A stretch of 64,000 nt of DNA, taken from assembly GCF_964199755.1 (NCBI RefSeq), contig NC_133897.1:168776678-168840677 (forward strand), in the 5' to 3' direction. A program made the position numbers and the translations under genes. Origin of the DNA: Larus michahellis. Lineage: Eukaryota; Chordata; Aves; Charadriiformes; Laridae. A model generated the notes under the pieces. It did not search any database and was not told the DNA's origin. It was given only the letters and a program-made list of their open reading frames with translations. Position 1 is the stretch's first letter. Each line of letters starts with the position of its first letter. This document shows positions 22,811 to 34,080 of the stretch, one piece after another.

Positions 22811-24083
22811 ATGTTATGGAGCTAATCATCTTGATCGCCTTCGTATGGCACATAGAGGCCAAGCAGGTGATGAGGCCCAGCCAGCATGGCTTTATGAAGG
22901 GCAGGTCCTGCTTGCCTAACCTGATCTCCTTCTATGTCAAGGGGACCCACGTAGTGGGTAGATGAGTGAAGGGCTGTGAGTGTTGTTAACTGGACTTTAG
23001 TAAAGCCGTTGACACTGTTTCCCAGAGTGTTCTCCTGCAGAAACTGCCTGCTCATGGCTCTGACGGGCGTACACTTCGCTGGCTAACAAACGGGCTGGAT
23101 GGCCAGGCCCGTAGAGGTGAATGGAGCTAAATCCAGATTGTTGCCACCACAGGTGGTGTTCCCCAAGGCTGAGTACTGGGGCCGGTTCTCTTTAGTATCT
23201 TTACGAACGACCTGGACGAGAGGGTCGAGTGCACCCTCAGAATGTTTGCAGGCAACACCAAGTTGGGTGGGACAGGCTGGATCGATGGGAGGAGGCCAAT
23301 GGTGTGGGGTTCAGAAAAGCTGAGTGCCGGGTCCTGCACTTGGGTCACAAGAACCTCATGCAACGCTACAGGCTTGGGGAAGAGCGGCTGGAAAGCTGCC
23401 CATTGGAAAAGGAGCTGGGGGTGTTGTTTGACAGCCAGCTGAGTATGAGCCAGCAGTGTGCCCTGGAGCCCAAGGCGGCCAGTAGCATCGTGGCCTGTAT
23501 CAGAAGTCATGAGTCCAGGAGGACTATGGAAGTGATCGTCCCCCTGTAGTGGGCACTGGTGAGGCCCCACGTGGAATACATTGTTCGTGCCTTGGCCCCT
23601 GACTACAAGCAAGACATTGAGGTGCTGGAGTGTGTCCAGAGAAGGGCAAGGAAGCTGGTGAGGGCCCTGGAGCACAAGTCTTACGAGGAGTGGGTGAGGG
23701 AAGAGGGTTTGCTTACCCTGGAGCAAAAGAAAGCTGACGGCAGACCTTATTGCTCTCTACAACTACCTGAAGGGAGTTTGTAGCCAGGTGGGTATTGGAC
23801 TCTTTTACAGGTAACAAGTTTCAGGACGAGAGAAAATGGCCTCAAGTTGCATGAGGGGAAATTTGGGTTGGCTCTTTTTTGAAAAATGTCTTCAGTGAAA
23901 TGGTTGTCAAGCACTGGAATAGGCTTCCCAGGGAAGCGGTTGAGTCACCAGCCCTGGAGGTATCTAGAAGACAGTAGACTTGGCCCCAAGGGATTTGCTT
24001 TAGTGGGGCACTTGGTAGTGTTAGGTTAAGGGATGGAATCAGTGATCTTAAGTGTCTTTCCCAACCTCAGTGATTCTGTGAGT
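22811..24083 (+). mobile_element. CR1-A, unit 5
   Basis: Decayed CR1. The first part matches units 1-2 and the middle (ggggccgg near 23180, tcagaatg near 23238) matches unit 4, so the copy is mosaic. TAG at 23547-23549. Confidence 0.85.
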
Positions 24084-25112
24084 TTTTGAAGGCCATGGAC
24101 GTGGTGGAGCAAGTCGAGTGCAGGGCCACCAAGACGCGGAAGGGACTGGAGCATCCTTCCCTTGAGGAGAAGCTGAGAGAGCTGGGAGTTTCTTCAGCCA
24201 GGAGAAAAGGCCGCGTAGGGGAGATGTCATCAATGTCTCTAAATCCCGGATGGGAGGTGTCTTGGTTTCACGCTAGCCAGCAATCTGAACCATGCAGCCA
24301 CTCGCTCACTCCCCACTACAACAGGCTGGGAAAGAGAATCCGAAGAGGAAAAGTGAAAAAATTTGTGCGTTGAGATGTCAGTTTAATAAGTAAAGCAAAA
24401 GATGCACAAGCAAGCAAAGCAAAAGAAGGAGTTCCTTCACTACTTCCCGAGGCAGGCAGGCGTTCAGCCGTCTCCAGGAAAGAAGGGCTCCATGAGACAT
24501 AACGGTTACTTGGAAGACAAATGCCATAACTCTGAACATTCCCCGCTTCTTTCTTCCCTCACTGTGCTCTAATGTGGCATGGACTATGCCTTTGGTCAGC
24601 TGGGGTCAGCTGTACCGGCCGCCTCACCTCCCAGCTTTTTCTGTACGCCCAGCCTACTTGGTGGCGGGGTGGTGTGAAGAGCAGAAAAGGCCTTGAGTGC
24701 TTAGCAACAACCAAAAACCATTAGTGGGCTCTCAATGCCATTCTCATCGCAAACGCAAAACCTAGCACTCTACCAGCTGCTGAGCAAGTCAACTCTATCC
24801 CAGCTGCCGCCATGTCAGGAAGGAATGAGGAGAGGGGAGTCAGACAGGGCAAGGGTGAATGGAGAAAGCTGAAAAGACGTGCCATTTCCTTGGAAGAGAA
24901 GGCAAGGCTTTTTCAGTGGGAGGGTGGTCCAAGAGTGGAAGCGGTTGCACAGAGAGGTGTTGGAGTCTCCATCATGTAGAAACTGAAAAGCTGACTGGAT
25001 CTGGTGCTGAACAGCGTGCTCAATCTGACCACGTTTGAGAAGGTCGGGTGTAATGAGGTTATCTCCAGAGGTTCCTTGTGCAGTCAAGGATTCTGTTTTC
25101 TGTGACTCTGCC
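24084..25112 (+). mobile_element. CR1-D split by LTR, unit 5
   Basis: Left part 24084-24257, right part 24818-25112; right part of the ttttcagtggg type. Confidence 0.75.
24258..24817 (-). mobile_element. Solo LTR, unit 5
   Basis: Same insertion as in the other units; small private changes (cacgctagcc near 24270, ctctaatgtgg near 24567). Confidence 0.7.
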
Positions 25113-25444
25113 TGCTGTGTTGGCCAGAGGGTCATGCTGGGGAAGAGAGCTGGTGAAGTGCGTGCTGCCATGAGGAGCTTTCATTGGAGGCATGAGTAGA
25201 AGTGCGTGAGGTTGTCCAAGGCTTTCTTTTGTTAAGCGAAGGGCTTGTGTGAGGTTCTGGAAGCCCCCTCTGTTGTGCAGTTGCTGTTGCTGGGGCCATA
25301 GTTCCTAAGACCGGTCCGGTGGCCCTCTTGCACCCACCCCGATGGGCACTGTAGCCCTGCCTTCGTGTTGGGTGAGGTTGGAAGAACCTTGTTAGAAGAA
25401 AGGAAGAGGAGGCGTCTTAGGCTGGGATGCAGAAGAACTTTATT
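25113..25444 (-). other. Poly(A) signal and 3' flank of keratin gene 5
   Basis: AATAAA (- strand) at 25439-25444. The adjoining 3'UTR is 12 bases shorter than in genes 1-4. Confidence 0.85.
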
Positions 25445-25876
25445 GAGGGAAGAAAGAAGCTCAAAGGTAGAAGCACTAAGTGAGAGAGAGAGACCGTCTG
25501 AGTTGCAGGTAGGGTGACCATCATCCAAGGTCCCCTGTGTGAGCTAGGTCTTGCCAGAGCATCAAGGTCTTCCTGGCCTGCAGTTAGGAGCGGCACCCTG
25601 GAGGTCCCGTGTGGTATTTACCTCTTCAGCAAGTGCTTGAAGCGGAGAGCAGAAGGGGCGATGGAAAGAAGGAAGTGTTAGAAGAGGAGGAGGTACATGG
25701 GCCATGGTTGCAGACAGTCTGGGCTGTCCCCTTCCCTGCTTCCTTGCTTGGTGCCTTGAGAGGAGGAGCTGTGGATGGTGAAGCCATGTGCCAGAACAGC
25801 CCTGAGTTGCCTCCTCAATCCATGCCGTGGCTTCCATGGTGTGGGTGGTTGTTGTCAGGGGTGGTGGTGAGGGCCC

Positions 25877-26197
25877 TTAGCAGGGGTAGCAGCCTCTTCT
25901 GCCACCGTAGCAGCCAAGGCCTCCCAAGCCATAGCCGTAGCCAAAGCTGAAGCCGAAGCCGCCGGAGGAGACGGGCACTCCCTGGGTGCTGAGTTCATTG
26001 CCCACGGCAGCGGATGCAGAGGATCCGACAAAGGTGCTCTGGGGGAAGGAGCTGAGGATGGGTCCTGGCAGGGTGACCACCACAGTGGGTGGCTGGATGA
26101 CGACACGGGAGGCCTCACACTGCCTGACACAGGGCTCGTTGCAGCTGTTAGCCAGCGGGGTGGGTCCGCATGGGCCGCAGAGGTCGTTGCAGGCCAT
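25877..26197 (-). CDS. Feather beta-keratin, gene 5
   Basis: 106 residues. Differs from gene 4 by Ala29, Thr71 and a changed tail (Ser85-Phe86 where genes 1-4 have Leu-Gly). All nine Cys and the LPGPIL core are kept. 5'UTR intron 26218-26425, exon 1 about 26426-26462. It sits at the end of the tandem array, and its 5' flank is cut short by a CR1 (see promoter entry), so expression may differ from its neighbours. Coding sequence intact. Confidence 0.94.
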   Translation of the reverse strand: MACNDLCGPCGPTPLANSCNEPCVRQCEASRVVIQPPTVVVTLPGPILSSFPQSTFVGSSASAAVGNELSTQGVPVSSGGFGFSFGYGYGLGGLGCYGGRRGCYPC

Positions 26198-26487
26198 GGG
26201 TGTGGTGTGGAGGGTGCCTGGAAGAGAGGGTGTTGAGAAAAGTGGAGGTCGTGGGGATGTGAGGGTCAGTGTTGGAGGAGGGCGAGGGAGTGTGTAGGGC
26301 TGTTGTGGTGCTGTGCGGAGCGTGGCAGTGTAGAGGCGTGAGGGCTATTGTGGCTGTTGGCAGAGCATGGTGGAGGAGAGGGGCCAGGTGGGTGAGGGGA
26401 AGGAGGGTCATGGGTTGAGACTCACCTTGTTGAGGGTGGAGGAGAAGGCGTGAGGAGAAGTGTGTGAGGAGAGAGGCGCTGGGCCGG

Positions 26488-26549
26488 CTTTTATGCTGAT
26501 CATGGAGGGGTGGGATGAGGAAAGGACATTCTTTGCGCATTGTGTGCTC
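26488..26549 (-). promoter_or_regulatory. Truncated promoter of keratin gene 5
   Basis: TATA CATAAAAG at 26488-26495. The proximal GC box is changed to ggggtggg (+, 26507-26514). Keratin flank similarity ends near 26515-26550, where CR1 sequence starts; in the partner gene 10 at least 250 bp of normal flank remain. Confidence 0.75.
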
Positions 26550-29415
26550 CTGGCAAAGGAGCCCAGGAAGCCTGGATGATTTTCAAGAAGGAAGTCTTAA
26601 AGGCACAGTAGCAGGCTGTCCCCATGTGCCAGAAGAGAAGCTGTCGGGAAAAAGACCGGCCTGGCTAAACAGGGAGCTAGTGTTGCAACTTAGGGAAAAA
26701 AAGAGGATCTATGGCCTTTGGGTGGAAGGGCAGGCCACTCAAGAGGACTACAAAGAGGTAGTGAAACTATGTAGGGAAAAAGTCAGGAGGGCCAAAGCCC
26801 AGCTGGAACCAAACCTGGCTTCTGTTGTCAAGGACAACAAATGTAGTTTCTATAAATATATTAGCAATAAGAAGAGGACTAAGGATTATCTCTGTCCTCT
26901 AGTAGATGGGGCCAGCAACATAGTGACCAAGGATGAGGAAAAGGCTGAAGTACTTAATGCAGTCTTTCACAGAATCACAGAATCAAAGAATCACAGAATC
27001 TTACTGGTTGGAAGGGACTTTTGAGATCATCGAGTCCAACCACATAAAAAAAAAAACAAAAAAAAAACCAAACCACAACACACCACACAAAAAAAAAAAA
27101 AGCACCCACCTACTAAACTCCACACCCACAACCCCACACACAACATCCCACCACAAACCAATAATCTTGGGCACTAGAGCATGCCCTGAAGAGCCATGTC
27201 TACACGTTTCTTAAATACCTCCAGGGATGGTGACTCCACCACCTCCCTGGGCAGGCTGTTCCAGTGCCTGACCACTCTTTCAGTAAAGTAATTCTTCCTA
27301 ATATCTAATCTAAATCTCCCTTGCCGCAGCTTCATACCATTTCCTCTGGTCCTGTCGCTATTCCCTTGGGAGAAGAGGCCAACCCCTGCCTCTCTACAGT
27401 TTCCTTTCAGGTAGCTGTAGAGGGCAATGAGGTCTCCCCTCAGCCTCCTCTTCTCCAAACTAAACATGCCCAGCTCCCTCAGCCTCTCCTCATAGGACTT
27501 GTTCTCCAGACGCCTCACCAGCTTGGTGCTTCTCCTCTGGACACGCTCCAGCTCTTCAATGTCTTTCCTGTAGTGAGGGGCCCAAAACTGAACACAGTAC
27601 TCGAGGTGAGGCCTCACCAGTGCCGAGTACAGAGGCATGATGACTTCCCTACTCCTGCTGGCCACGCTATTCCTGATACAAGCCAGGATGCCATTGGCCT
27701 TCTTGACCACCTGGGCACACTGCTGGGCACTTTGCCTCAGTCTTCAGCAGTAGGACCAGTTGTTCCCTGAGTACCCAGACCCCTGAGCTAGAAGACAGGG
27801 ATGGGGAGCAGAATGAAGCCCCTGTAATCCAAAGAGAAACGGTGAGGGACCTGCTTCAGCACCTGGAGGTGCACAAATCTATGGGGCCAGATGGGATCCA
27901 CCCAAGGGTATTGAAAGAGCTGGCGGAAGTGCTCACCAGGCCACTTTGCATCATTTATGAGCTGTCCTGGACGACCGGGGAGGTCCCAGCTGACTGGAGG
28001 TTAGCAAATGTGACACCCATGCACAAGAAGGGCCGGAAGGAGGATCCGGGGAACTACAGGCCGGTCAGTGTGACCTCGGTGTCTGGGAAGGTCATGGAAC
28101 AGATCCTCCTCAGTGCCATTACACGGCACATGCAGGAGAACAGGGTGATCAGGCCCAGTCAGCATGGGTTTCTGAAGGGCAGGTCATGCCTATCAAACCT
28201 AATATCCTTCTGTGATAAGGTGACCCACTTAGTGGATGAGGGAAACGCTGTGGGTGTTATCTACTTGGATTTTTACAAAGCGCTTGACACTGTTTCCTAC
28301 AGCATTCTCCTGGAGAAACTGGCTGCTCGTGGCCTGGACAGGTGTACTCTTCGCTGGGTAAAAAACTGTCTGGATGGCCGTGCCCAGAGAGTGGTGGTAA
28401 ATGGAGTTAAATCCAGTTGGTGTCCGGTCACAAGTGGTGTCCCCCAGGGCTCGGTGCTGCGGCCGGTTCTCTTTAATATCTTTATCAATGATCTGGATGA
28501 AGGGATCGAATGCACCCTCAGTAAGTTCGCAGATGACACTAAACTGGGCGGACGTGTTGATCTGCTTGAGGGTAGGTTGGCTCTGCAGGGGGATCTGGAC
28601 AGGCTGGACCGATGGCCTGAGACCAATGGTATGAGGTTCAACAAGGCCAAGTGCCTGGTCCTGCACTTGGGTCACAACAACCCCATGCAGCGCTACAGGA
28701 TTGGGGCAGAGTGGCTCGAAAGCAGCCCGGCAGAAAAGGACCTGGGGATGTTTGTGGACAGCCGGCTGAATATGAGCCAGCAGCGTGGCCAGGTGGCCAA
28801 GAAGGCCAACAGCATCCTAGCCTGTATCAGGAATAGTGTGGTGAGCCGGACTAGGGAAGTGATCATCCCCCTGTACTCGGCACTGGTGAGGCCCCACCTC
28901 GAGTACTGCGTTCAGTTTTGGCCCTCGCTACAAGAGGGACATTGAGGTGTTGGAGGGTGTCCAGAGAAGGGCTACAAAGCTGGTGAGGGGTCTGGAGGAC
29001 AAACCTTATGAGGAACGACAGAGGGAGCTGGGGTTGTTTAGCCTGGAGAAGAGGAGGCTGAGGGGAGACCTTATCAGCATCGACAACTACCTGAAAGGTG
29101 GTTGTAGAGAGATGGGGGATGACCTCCCTGGTGACAAGTGATAGGACGAGAGGAAACGGGTTCACGTTATGTCAGGGGAGGTTTAGATTGGATATTAGGA
29201 AACATTTTTTCACTGAAAGGGTTATTAAACATTGGAATAGGCTGCCCAGGGAGGTGGTGGATTCACCATCCCTGGAGGTGTTTAAAAAAAAGGTAGATGG
29301 GGCACTTAGGGACATGGTTTAGAAGTGGCTTTTGTCAGGGTAGGTTAAAGGTTGGACTTGATGATCTTAAAGGTCCCTTCCAACCTCAGCAATTCTATGA
29401 TTCTATGCTTCTATG
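26550..29415 (+). mobile_element. CR1-F: CR1 with partial ORF2, split by a nested CR1
   Basis: 5'-truncated CR1 that starts in the linker between endonuclease and RT (AWLNRELVLQLREKK near 26660) and runs to attctatgattctatg at 29393-29409. A reverse CR1 interrupts it at 26968-27729; reading resumes as FASVFSS and a 367-codon frame (27842-28945) with GPDGIHP, QHGF, YLDF, PQGSVL and FADD motifs. One base is missing near 28920, after which the C-terminus continues in other frames (28947-29322). Not functional. Confidence 0.88.
26968..27729 (-). mobile_element. CR1-G: reverse CR1 nested inside CR1-F
   Basis: About 760 bp, - strand, 5'-truncated: an open C-terminal ORF2 piece (27174-27710, 178 residues, with [20 protein letters not shown]) then a 3'UTR with A-rich runs (27046-27102) and four copies of the 8-base cacagaat tail. 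Short ctTt-type matches at the junctions (26964-26967 and 27730-27733) may be a 4-bp target duplication. The 3'UTR is of the same distinctive type as the long CR1 at 36-39 kb. Confidence 0.88.
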
Positions 29416-30295
29416 ATTGAGTGCACCCTCAGCAAGTTTGCCGATGAGACCAAGGTGTGTGGTGCGGTTGACATGCTGGAGGGAAGGGATGCCATCCAGA
29501 GGGACCTGGAGAGGCTTGAGAGGTGGGCCCGTGTAAACCTCGTGAAATCCAAGCAAGCCAAGCGCAAGGTCATGCACGTGGGTCACGGCAATCCCAATCC
29601 CAAATTCAGGTTGGGCAGAGAATGGCTTGAGAAGAGGCCTGAGGAGAGGGACTTGGGGGTGCTGGTGGATGAGAAGCTCAAGACGAGTGGGCAGTGTGCG
29701 CTGGAAGGCCAGCAATCCAACGGCATAATGGGCTGCGTCCAAAGAAGCAGAACCAGCAGGTGGAGGGAGGTGACTCTGCCCCTCTGCTCTTCTCTCGTGA
29801 GACCCCACCTGGAGTACTGCGTCCAGCTGTGGAGTTCCCAACAGAAGAAGGACATGGCCCTGTTGGAGGAGGGCCAGAGGAGGGCCACAAAGACGATGAG
29901 GGGGCTGGAGCCCCTCTGCTGTGAGGACAGGCTGAGAGAGTTGGGGTTGTTCAGCCTGGAGAAGAGAAGACACCAGGGAGACCTTATAGCAGCTTTCCAA
30001 TGTCTGAATGGTGCCTCCATGAAAGTTGGAGAGGAACTTTTTACAAGGGCACGTAGTGATAGGAGGAGGGGTAATGGCTTCACACGGGATGCAGGTAGAT
30101 TGAAATGAGATATGAGAAATACATTTTTCCCTCTGAGGGTGGTGAGACACTGGAACACGTTGCACAGGGCAGCTGGGAAGGCCCCATCCCTGGAGGTGTT
30201 CAAGGCCAGGCTGGGTGGGGCTTTGAGCAACCTGGTCTGGTGGGCGGTGTCCCTGCCCAGGGCAGGGGGTTGGAATTAGATGATCTCTAAGGTTC
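29416..30295 (+). mobile_element. CR1-H: CR1 3' part with FADE motif
   Basis: Starts exactly at the RT catalytic region ([12 protein letters not shown], 29416-29450) and reads open for about 231 codons to 30108, then passes through a 3' region ending ttagatgatctctaaggtt. The FADD box reads FADE. A different subfamily from CR1-F (AKRKVMHVGHGNPNPKF). 5'-truncated. Confidence 0.85.
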
Positions 30296-30570
30296 AGGTA
30301 ATATACACAAACTTGAACATAGGAAGTGCCATCTAAACATGAGGAGGAACTTCTTGCCTTTGAGGGTGGCAGAGCACTGGAAGAGAGTGCCCAGAGAGAG
30401 TGTGGTGTCTCCATCTCTGGAGACATTCAAACCCCACCTGGACGTGTTCCTGTGCCACCTGCTGGTGGTCAACAAGTGACCCTGCTTTGGCAGGGGGGTT
30501 GGACTAGATGATCTCCAGAGATCCCTTCCAACCCCTGTCATTCTGGGATTCTGGGATTCTGGGATTCTGT
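30296..30570 (+). mobile_element. CR1-I: CR1 3' end fragment
   Basis: Reads tgaggaggaacttcttgcct, accctgctttggcagggggg, gactagatgatctcc and ends with three copies of attctggg then attctgtcc. Directly abuts CR1-H. Confidence 0.85.
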
Positions 30571-30600
30571 CCCTACTAATGTAAACCATTCCATGATTCC

Positions 30601-31159
30601 AGAACCCCAGCCAGCAACTAGGATCCCACAGCCGCGTGCTAACTCCTGCCATGGCAGGATGGGAAAGAGAATCAGAAGTATAAAAGTGAAAAGACACATG
30701 GGTTGAAATAAAGACAGTTTAATAGGTAGAGCAACAGCTGTGCATGAAGCAAAGCAAAACATGGAGTTAATTCACTACTTCCCGTGGCAGGCAGGTGTTC
30801 AGCCGTCTCCGTGCTCCACGCCACATACCGGTTGCTGGGAAGGCAAATGTCGTAATTCTGAACATCCCCCGCCTCTTTTTTCCATCAGCTTTATATACCG
30901 AGCATGCCGTCATATGGCATGGAGTATGTCTTTGGTCAGTTGGGGTCAGTTGTCCCAGCCGTGTCACCTCAAGCCTTTTTTTGCACTCCCAGTGTACTTC
31001 CTGGCCGGGCAGTTTGAGGAGCAGAAAAGGCCTTGAGTGCTTAGAAATACCCGGAAACATTAGTAGCCTATCAACCGCCTTCTCATCCCAAATCCAGAAC
31101 ATAGCACTTTGGGAGCTGCTAGTAAGAGAGTCAACTCTAGCCCAGCTGAAACTACGACA
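30601..31159 (-). mobile_element. Solo LTR of the gene 6 module
   Basis: Same LTR family and orientation as in the 5.5-kb unit (gacagtttaataggtagagc, gcagaaaaggccttgag). The right end cgaca is followed by ggagggaatgagg, the CR1-D right part; the left end is blurred by the CR1-I junction. Confidence 0.65.
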
Positions 31160-31477
31160 GGAGGGAATGAGGAGAGGGGAGTCAGAGTCTCCTCATGGGC
31201 GCCCACAGCCAGGGCAAGGGGGAATGGAGAAAGCTGAAAAGACGTGCCATTTCCTTGGAAGAGAAGGCAAGGCTTTTTCAGTGGGAGGGTGGTCAAATAG
31301 TGGAGTTGGGTGTGCAGGGAGGTTTTGGAGACTCCATCCTTGGAGATACTGTAAAGCTGACTTGACATGGTCGTGGAGAGCCTCCTCGAGATGACCCCGT
31401 TTTAGAAGTCTGTGTTGAAGCAGATGATCTCCAGAGGTTTCTTGTGTAGTCAATGATTGTGTTTGCTGTGATTCTGC
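31160..31477 (+). mobile_element. CR1-D right part, gene 6 module
   Basis: gagggaatgagg through gcaaggctttttcagtggga to gtgattctgcc; the left part of CR1-D is missing here. The keratin 3' flank resumes at 31478 and is split by CR1-E. Confidence 0.7.
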
Positions 31478-31526
31478 CTGCTGTGCTGGCCACAGTGTCA
31501 TGCTGGGGAGGAGAGCTGTTGAAGTG

Positions 31527-32187
31527 TAGACAAGAAATTATCCATGAGCCAACAATGTGCCCTTGTTGCCAAAAAGGCCAAGGGAATCCTGGGCTGCATA
31601 GGGAAGAGTGTGGCCAGTAGGTCAAAGGAGGTCATTCTCCCCCTCTACTCTGCACTGCTGAGGCCACAACTGGAATACTGCATCCAGTTTTGGGCTCCCC
31701 AGTTCAAGAGAGACAGGGAAGTACCGGAGCGGGTCGAGCGTAGGGCAACTAAGATGATTGAGGGACTGGAGCATCTCCCTTACGAGGAAAGGCTGAGAGA
31801 GCTGGGACTCTTTAGCCTGGAGAAGAGAAGGCCGAGGGAGACCTTATTATGGCATATAAGTATCTAAAGGGTGGGTTGAAGGAGGATGGTGCCAGACTCT
31901 TTTCATTGGTTCCCAGTGACAGGACGAGGGGCAACGGGCACAAGTTAGAACATAGGAAGTTCCATTCAAATACAGGGAAAAACTTCTTTACAGTGAGGGT
32001 GACAGAGCACTGGAACAGGCTGCCCAGGGAGGGTGTGGAGTCCCCTTCTCTGGAGATTTTCAAGACTCGCCTGGATGCAGCCCTGAGGGATGTGCTCCAG
32101 GCAGTCCTGCTCTAGCAGGGGAGTTGGACTTAGATGATCTCTAGAGGTCCCTTCCAACTCTGAAGTTTCTGTGATTCGGTGATTCTG
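31527..32187 (+). mobile_element. CR1-E: CR1 in the 3' flank of gene 6
   Basis: 5'-truncated CR1 of about 660 bp flanked by tgaagtg on both sides (31520-31526 and 32188-32194); the uninterrupted flank in other units has one tgaagtg there. It encodes the ORF2 C-terminus ([17 protein letters not shown]) but a one-base deletion near 31838 (gagggagacc; the partner has gagggaagacc) breaks the frame. Ends in gattcggtgattctgtg. Confidence 0.88.
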
Positions 32188-32484
32188 TGAAGTGCACGCT
32201 GCCATGGGGAGCTTGTGTGAGAGTCTTGGGTAGAAGTGCATTAACATGTCCAAGCTTTGTTTGGTCAAGTGAAGGTCTTGTGTGAGGTTCTGGAAGCTCC
32301 CCTGTTCTGCCCTGTGCTGTTTTTATTTGCTGGGGACATACTTCCTAAGAGAGATCCTGTAGCCCTTTTCCAGGCACCCTAATGGTCTCTGTAGCCCTGG
32401 CCTTGTGTTGGGTGAGGTTGGATGAACCTTGTGAGAAGAAAGGAAGTGGAGGCGTCTTAGGCTGCGATGCAAGAGAACTTTATT
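32188..32484 (-). other. Poly(A) signal and 3' flank of keratin gene 6
   Basis: AATAAA (- strand) at 32479-32484, about 430 bases past the stop codon. The flank continues left of CR1-E at 31478-31526. Confidence 0.85.
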
Positions 32485-32911
32485 GAGGGAAAAGATTGCA
32501 AAGGCAGAGGTGCTAAGGGGAAGGGAGATGGTCTGAGGTGTTAGTAGGGCAACCATCAGGCGAAGTCCCTTGAGTGCAGTAGATCTTGCCGAAGCACCGA
32601 GGTCTTCTTGGCCCGCAGTGGGAGTGGCATAGTGGAGATCGGGATTTGGCTTGTCCGTGAGTGGTTTCAGCGGAGAGTAGTGGACATAGAAGAAGGGGAG
32701 ATGCAAAGAAGGAAGTGGGAGAAGAGGAGGAAATGCATTGGTCATGGTTCCAGGCAGTTGGCGCTGGCCCTTCCCTGTTTCCTTGGTGCCTTGAGAGCAT
32801 GATCCGTGGCCAGCAGGTCTGTGTGCTAGGAAGGGCCCGGAGGTGTGTCCTCCGTCTATGCTGTTGGTTCAAGTTTGCCATGGTTGGTGTCAGGGGTGGT
32901 GGCGATGGCCC

Positions 32912-33226
32912 TTAGCAGGGGTAGCAGCCTCTTCTGCCACCGTAGCAGCCCAGGCCTCCCAAGCCAAAGCCGTAGCCATAGCCGAAGCCGCCGGAGGAGA
33001 CGGGCACTCCCTGGGCGCTGAGTTCGTTGCCCACAGCAGCGGATGCAGAGGATCCGACGGCAGTGCTCTGGGGGAAGGAGCTGAGGATGGGTCCTGGCAG
33101 GGTGACCACCACAGTGGGTGGCTGGATGACGACGCGGGAGGACTCGCACTGCCTGACGCAGGGCTCGTTGCAGCTGTTAGCCAGCGGGGTGGGTCCGCAT
33201 GGGCCGCAGAGGTCGTTGCAGGCCAT
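32912..33226 (-). CDS. Feather beta-keratin, gene 6
   Basis: 104 residues. Ser29, Ala56; tail [14 protein letters not shown], two residues shorter than in genes 1-5. All nine Cys kept (last at 94, 101, 104). 5'UTR intron 33247-33454 begins GTGAGC; exon 1 about 33455-33493. Partner of gene 11 in the higher-order duplication. Intact. Confidence 0.95.
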   Translation of the reverse strand: MACNDLCGPCGPTPLANSCNEPCVRQCESSRVVIQPPTVVVTLPGPILSSFPQSTAVGSSASAAVGNELSAQGVPVSSGGFGYGYGFGLGGLGCYGGRRGCYPC

Positions 33227-33517
33227 GTCTGTGGTGTGGAGGGTGCCTGGAAGAGAAGATGTTGAGAAAGGTGAGGGACGTGGGGTGCGAGGGTCAGTGT
33301 TGGAGGAGGGCGAGGGAGTGTGGAGGGCTGGTGTGGTGCTGTGGGGAGCGTGGCAGTGGGGAGACGTGAGGGCTGTTGAGGCTGTGGTCAGAGCGTGGTG
33401 GAGGAGAGGGGCCAGGTGGGTGAGGAGAAGGAGGGTCAGGGGGTTGAGGCTCACCTTGTTGAGGGTGGAGGAGAAGGTGTGAGGAGAAGTATGTGAGGGA
33501 GAGAGGCGCTGGGCCGG

Positions 33518-34080
33518 CTTTTATGCTGGTCGTGGAGGGGTGGGACAGGCTTTGCGCATGATGGTTTTCTGCAGGAAGCAGCTCTTGCATGCCACAGCCT
33601 GGCGAGTAATGAGGTGGGGTGTCATTTCCTTCCCACATCACTCCCTTTTCGTGTCCTCCACTTGAGGACGTGTCCAGTTGGCACCGCCGGCAGCTTTCAA
33701 GTTCCAATATTAGAGGCCAAAGACTTGGTTTTGTTGTCGCTTGTCAGGCCGAACAGAAGACGGGACTAAAGCGTAGGAGAGGTGGGGTGTGTTCAGTGAG
33801 GTCATGCCGTGGCACTGGTGTGGTGTGGTTTGTGGTTGTGTTGCGAAGAGGGGCCCCCGTTTCCTTGCAGCCCTGTCTGTTGTGCACTTTGATGGTGTGG
33901 CAGTCATGAGGTGCTGCCCCTTCCCCTGCATTTGCTCCATCCCGGCCTTGATCCCAGCTGACTACAGCTGTCTTTGAGGCTGGCTTTTCCTGTTGGGTGT
34001 GTTTTGTGGGTGCCTTGGTGCCCCTCTTGTTGGTAAGTATAAGAGAGAAAGGCCTCTTTGTTTCACCTTGGTTCTTTGAA
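33518..34080 (-). promoter_or_regulatory. Promoter and 5' flank of keratin gene 6
   Basis: TATA CATAAAAG at 33518-33525; the GC-box position reads ggggtggg (+, 33537-33544), a CACCC-type box. The long flank runs directly into CR1-A, which I take as the ancestral arrangement; in the array unit CR1-C and an orphan flank lie between. Confidence 0.75.

Larger units (their letters stand above)
22176..26515. repeat. Truncated fifth keratin tandem unit
   Basis: Follows the unit map up to the core promoter of keratin gene 5, then leaves it within about 55 bp upstream of the TATA box, where a CR1 begins. A 12-bp deletion in the keratin 3'UTR region near 25649 removes bases present in copies 1-4. The usual distal 5' flank and CR1-C are absent. 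The keratin part is more diverged than in copies 1-4. Confidence 0.9.

Noticed and set aside
29395-30426. 343-residue - strand frame (and its 357-residue partner at 55618-56691)
   Set aside because: Antisense of CR1-H and CR1-I. Conserved in both blocks because the blocks are recent duplicates.
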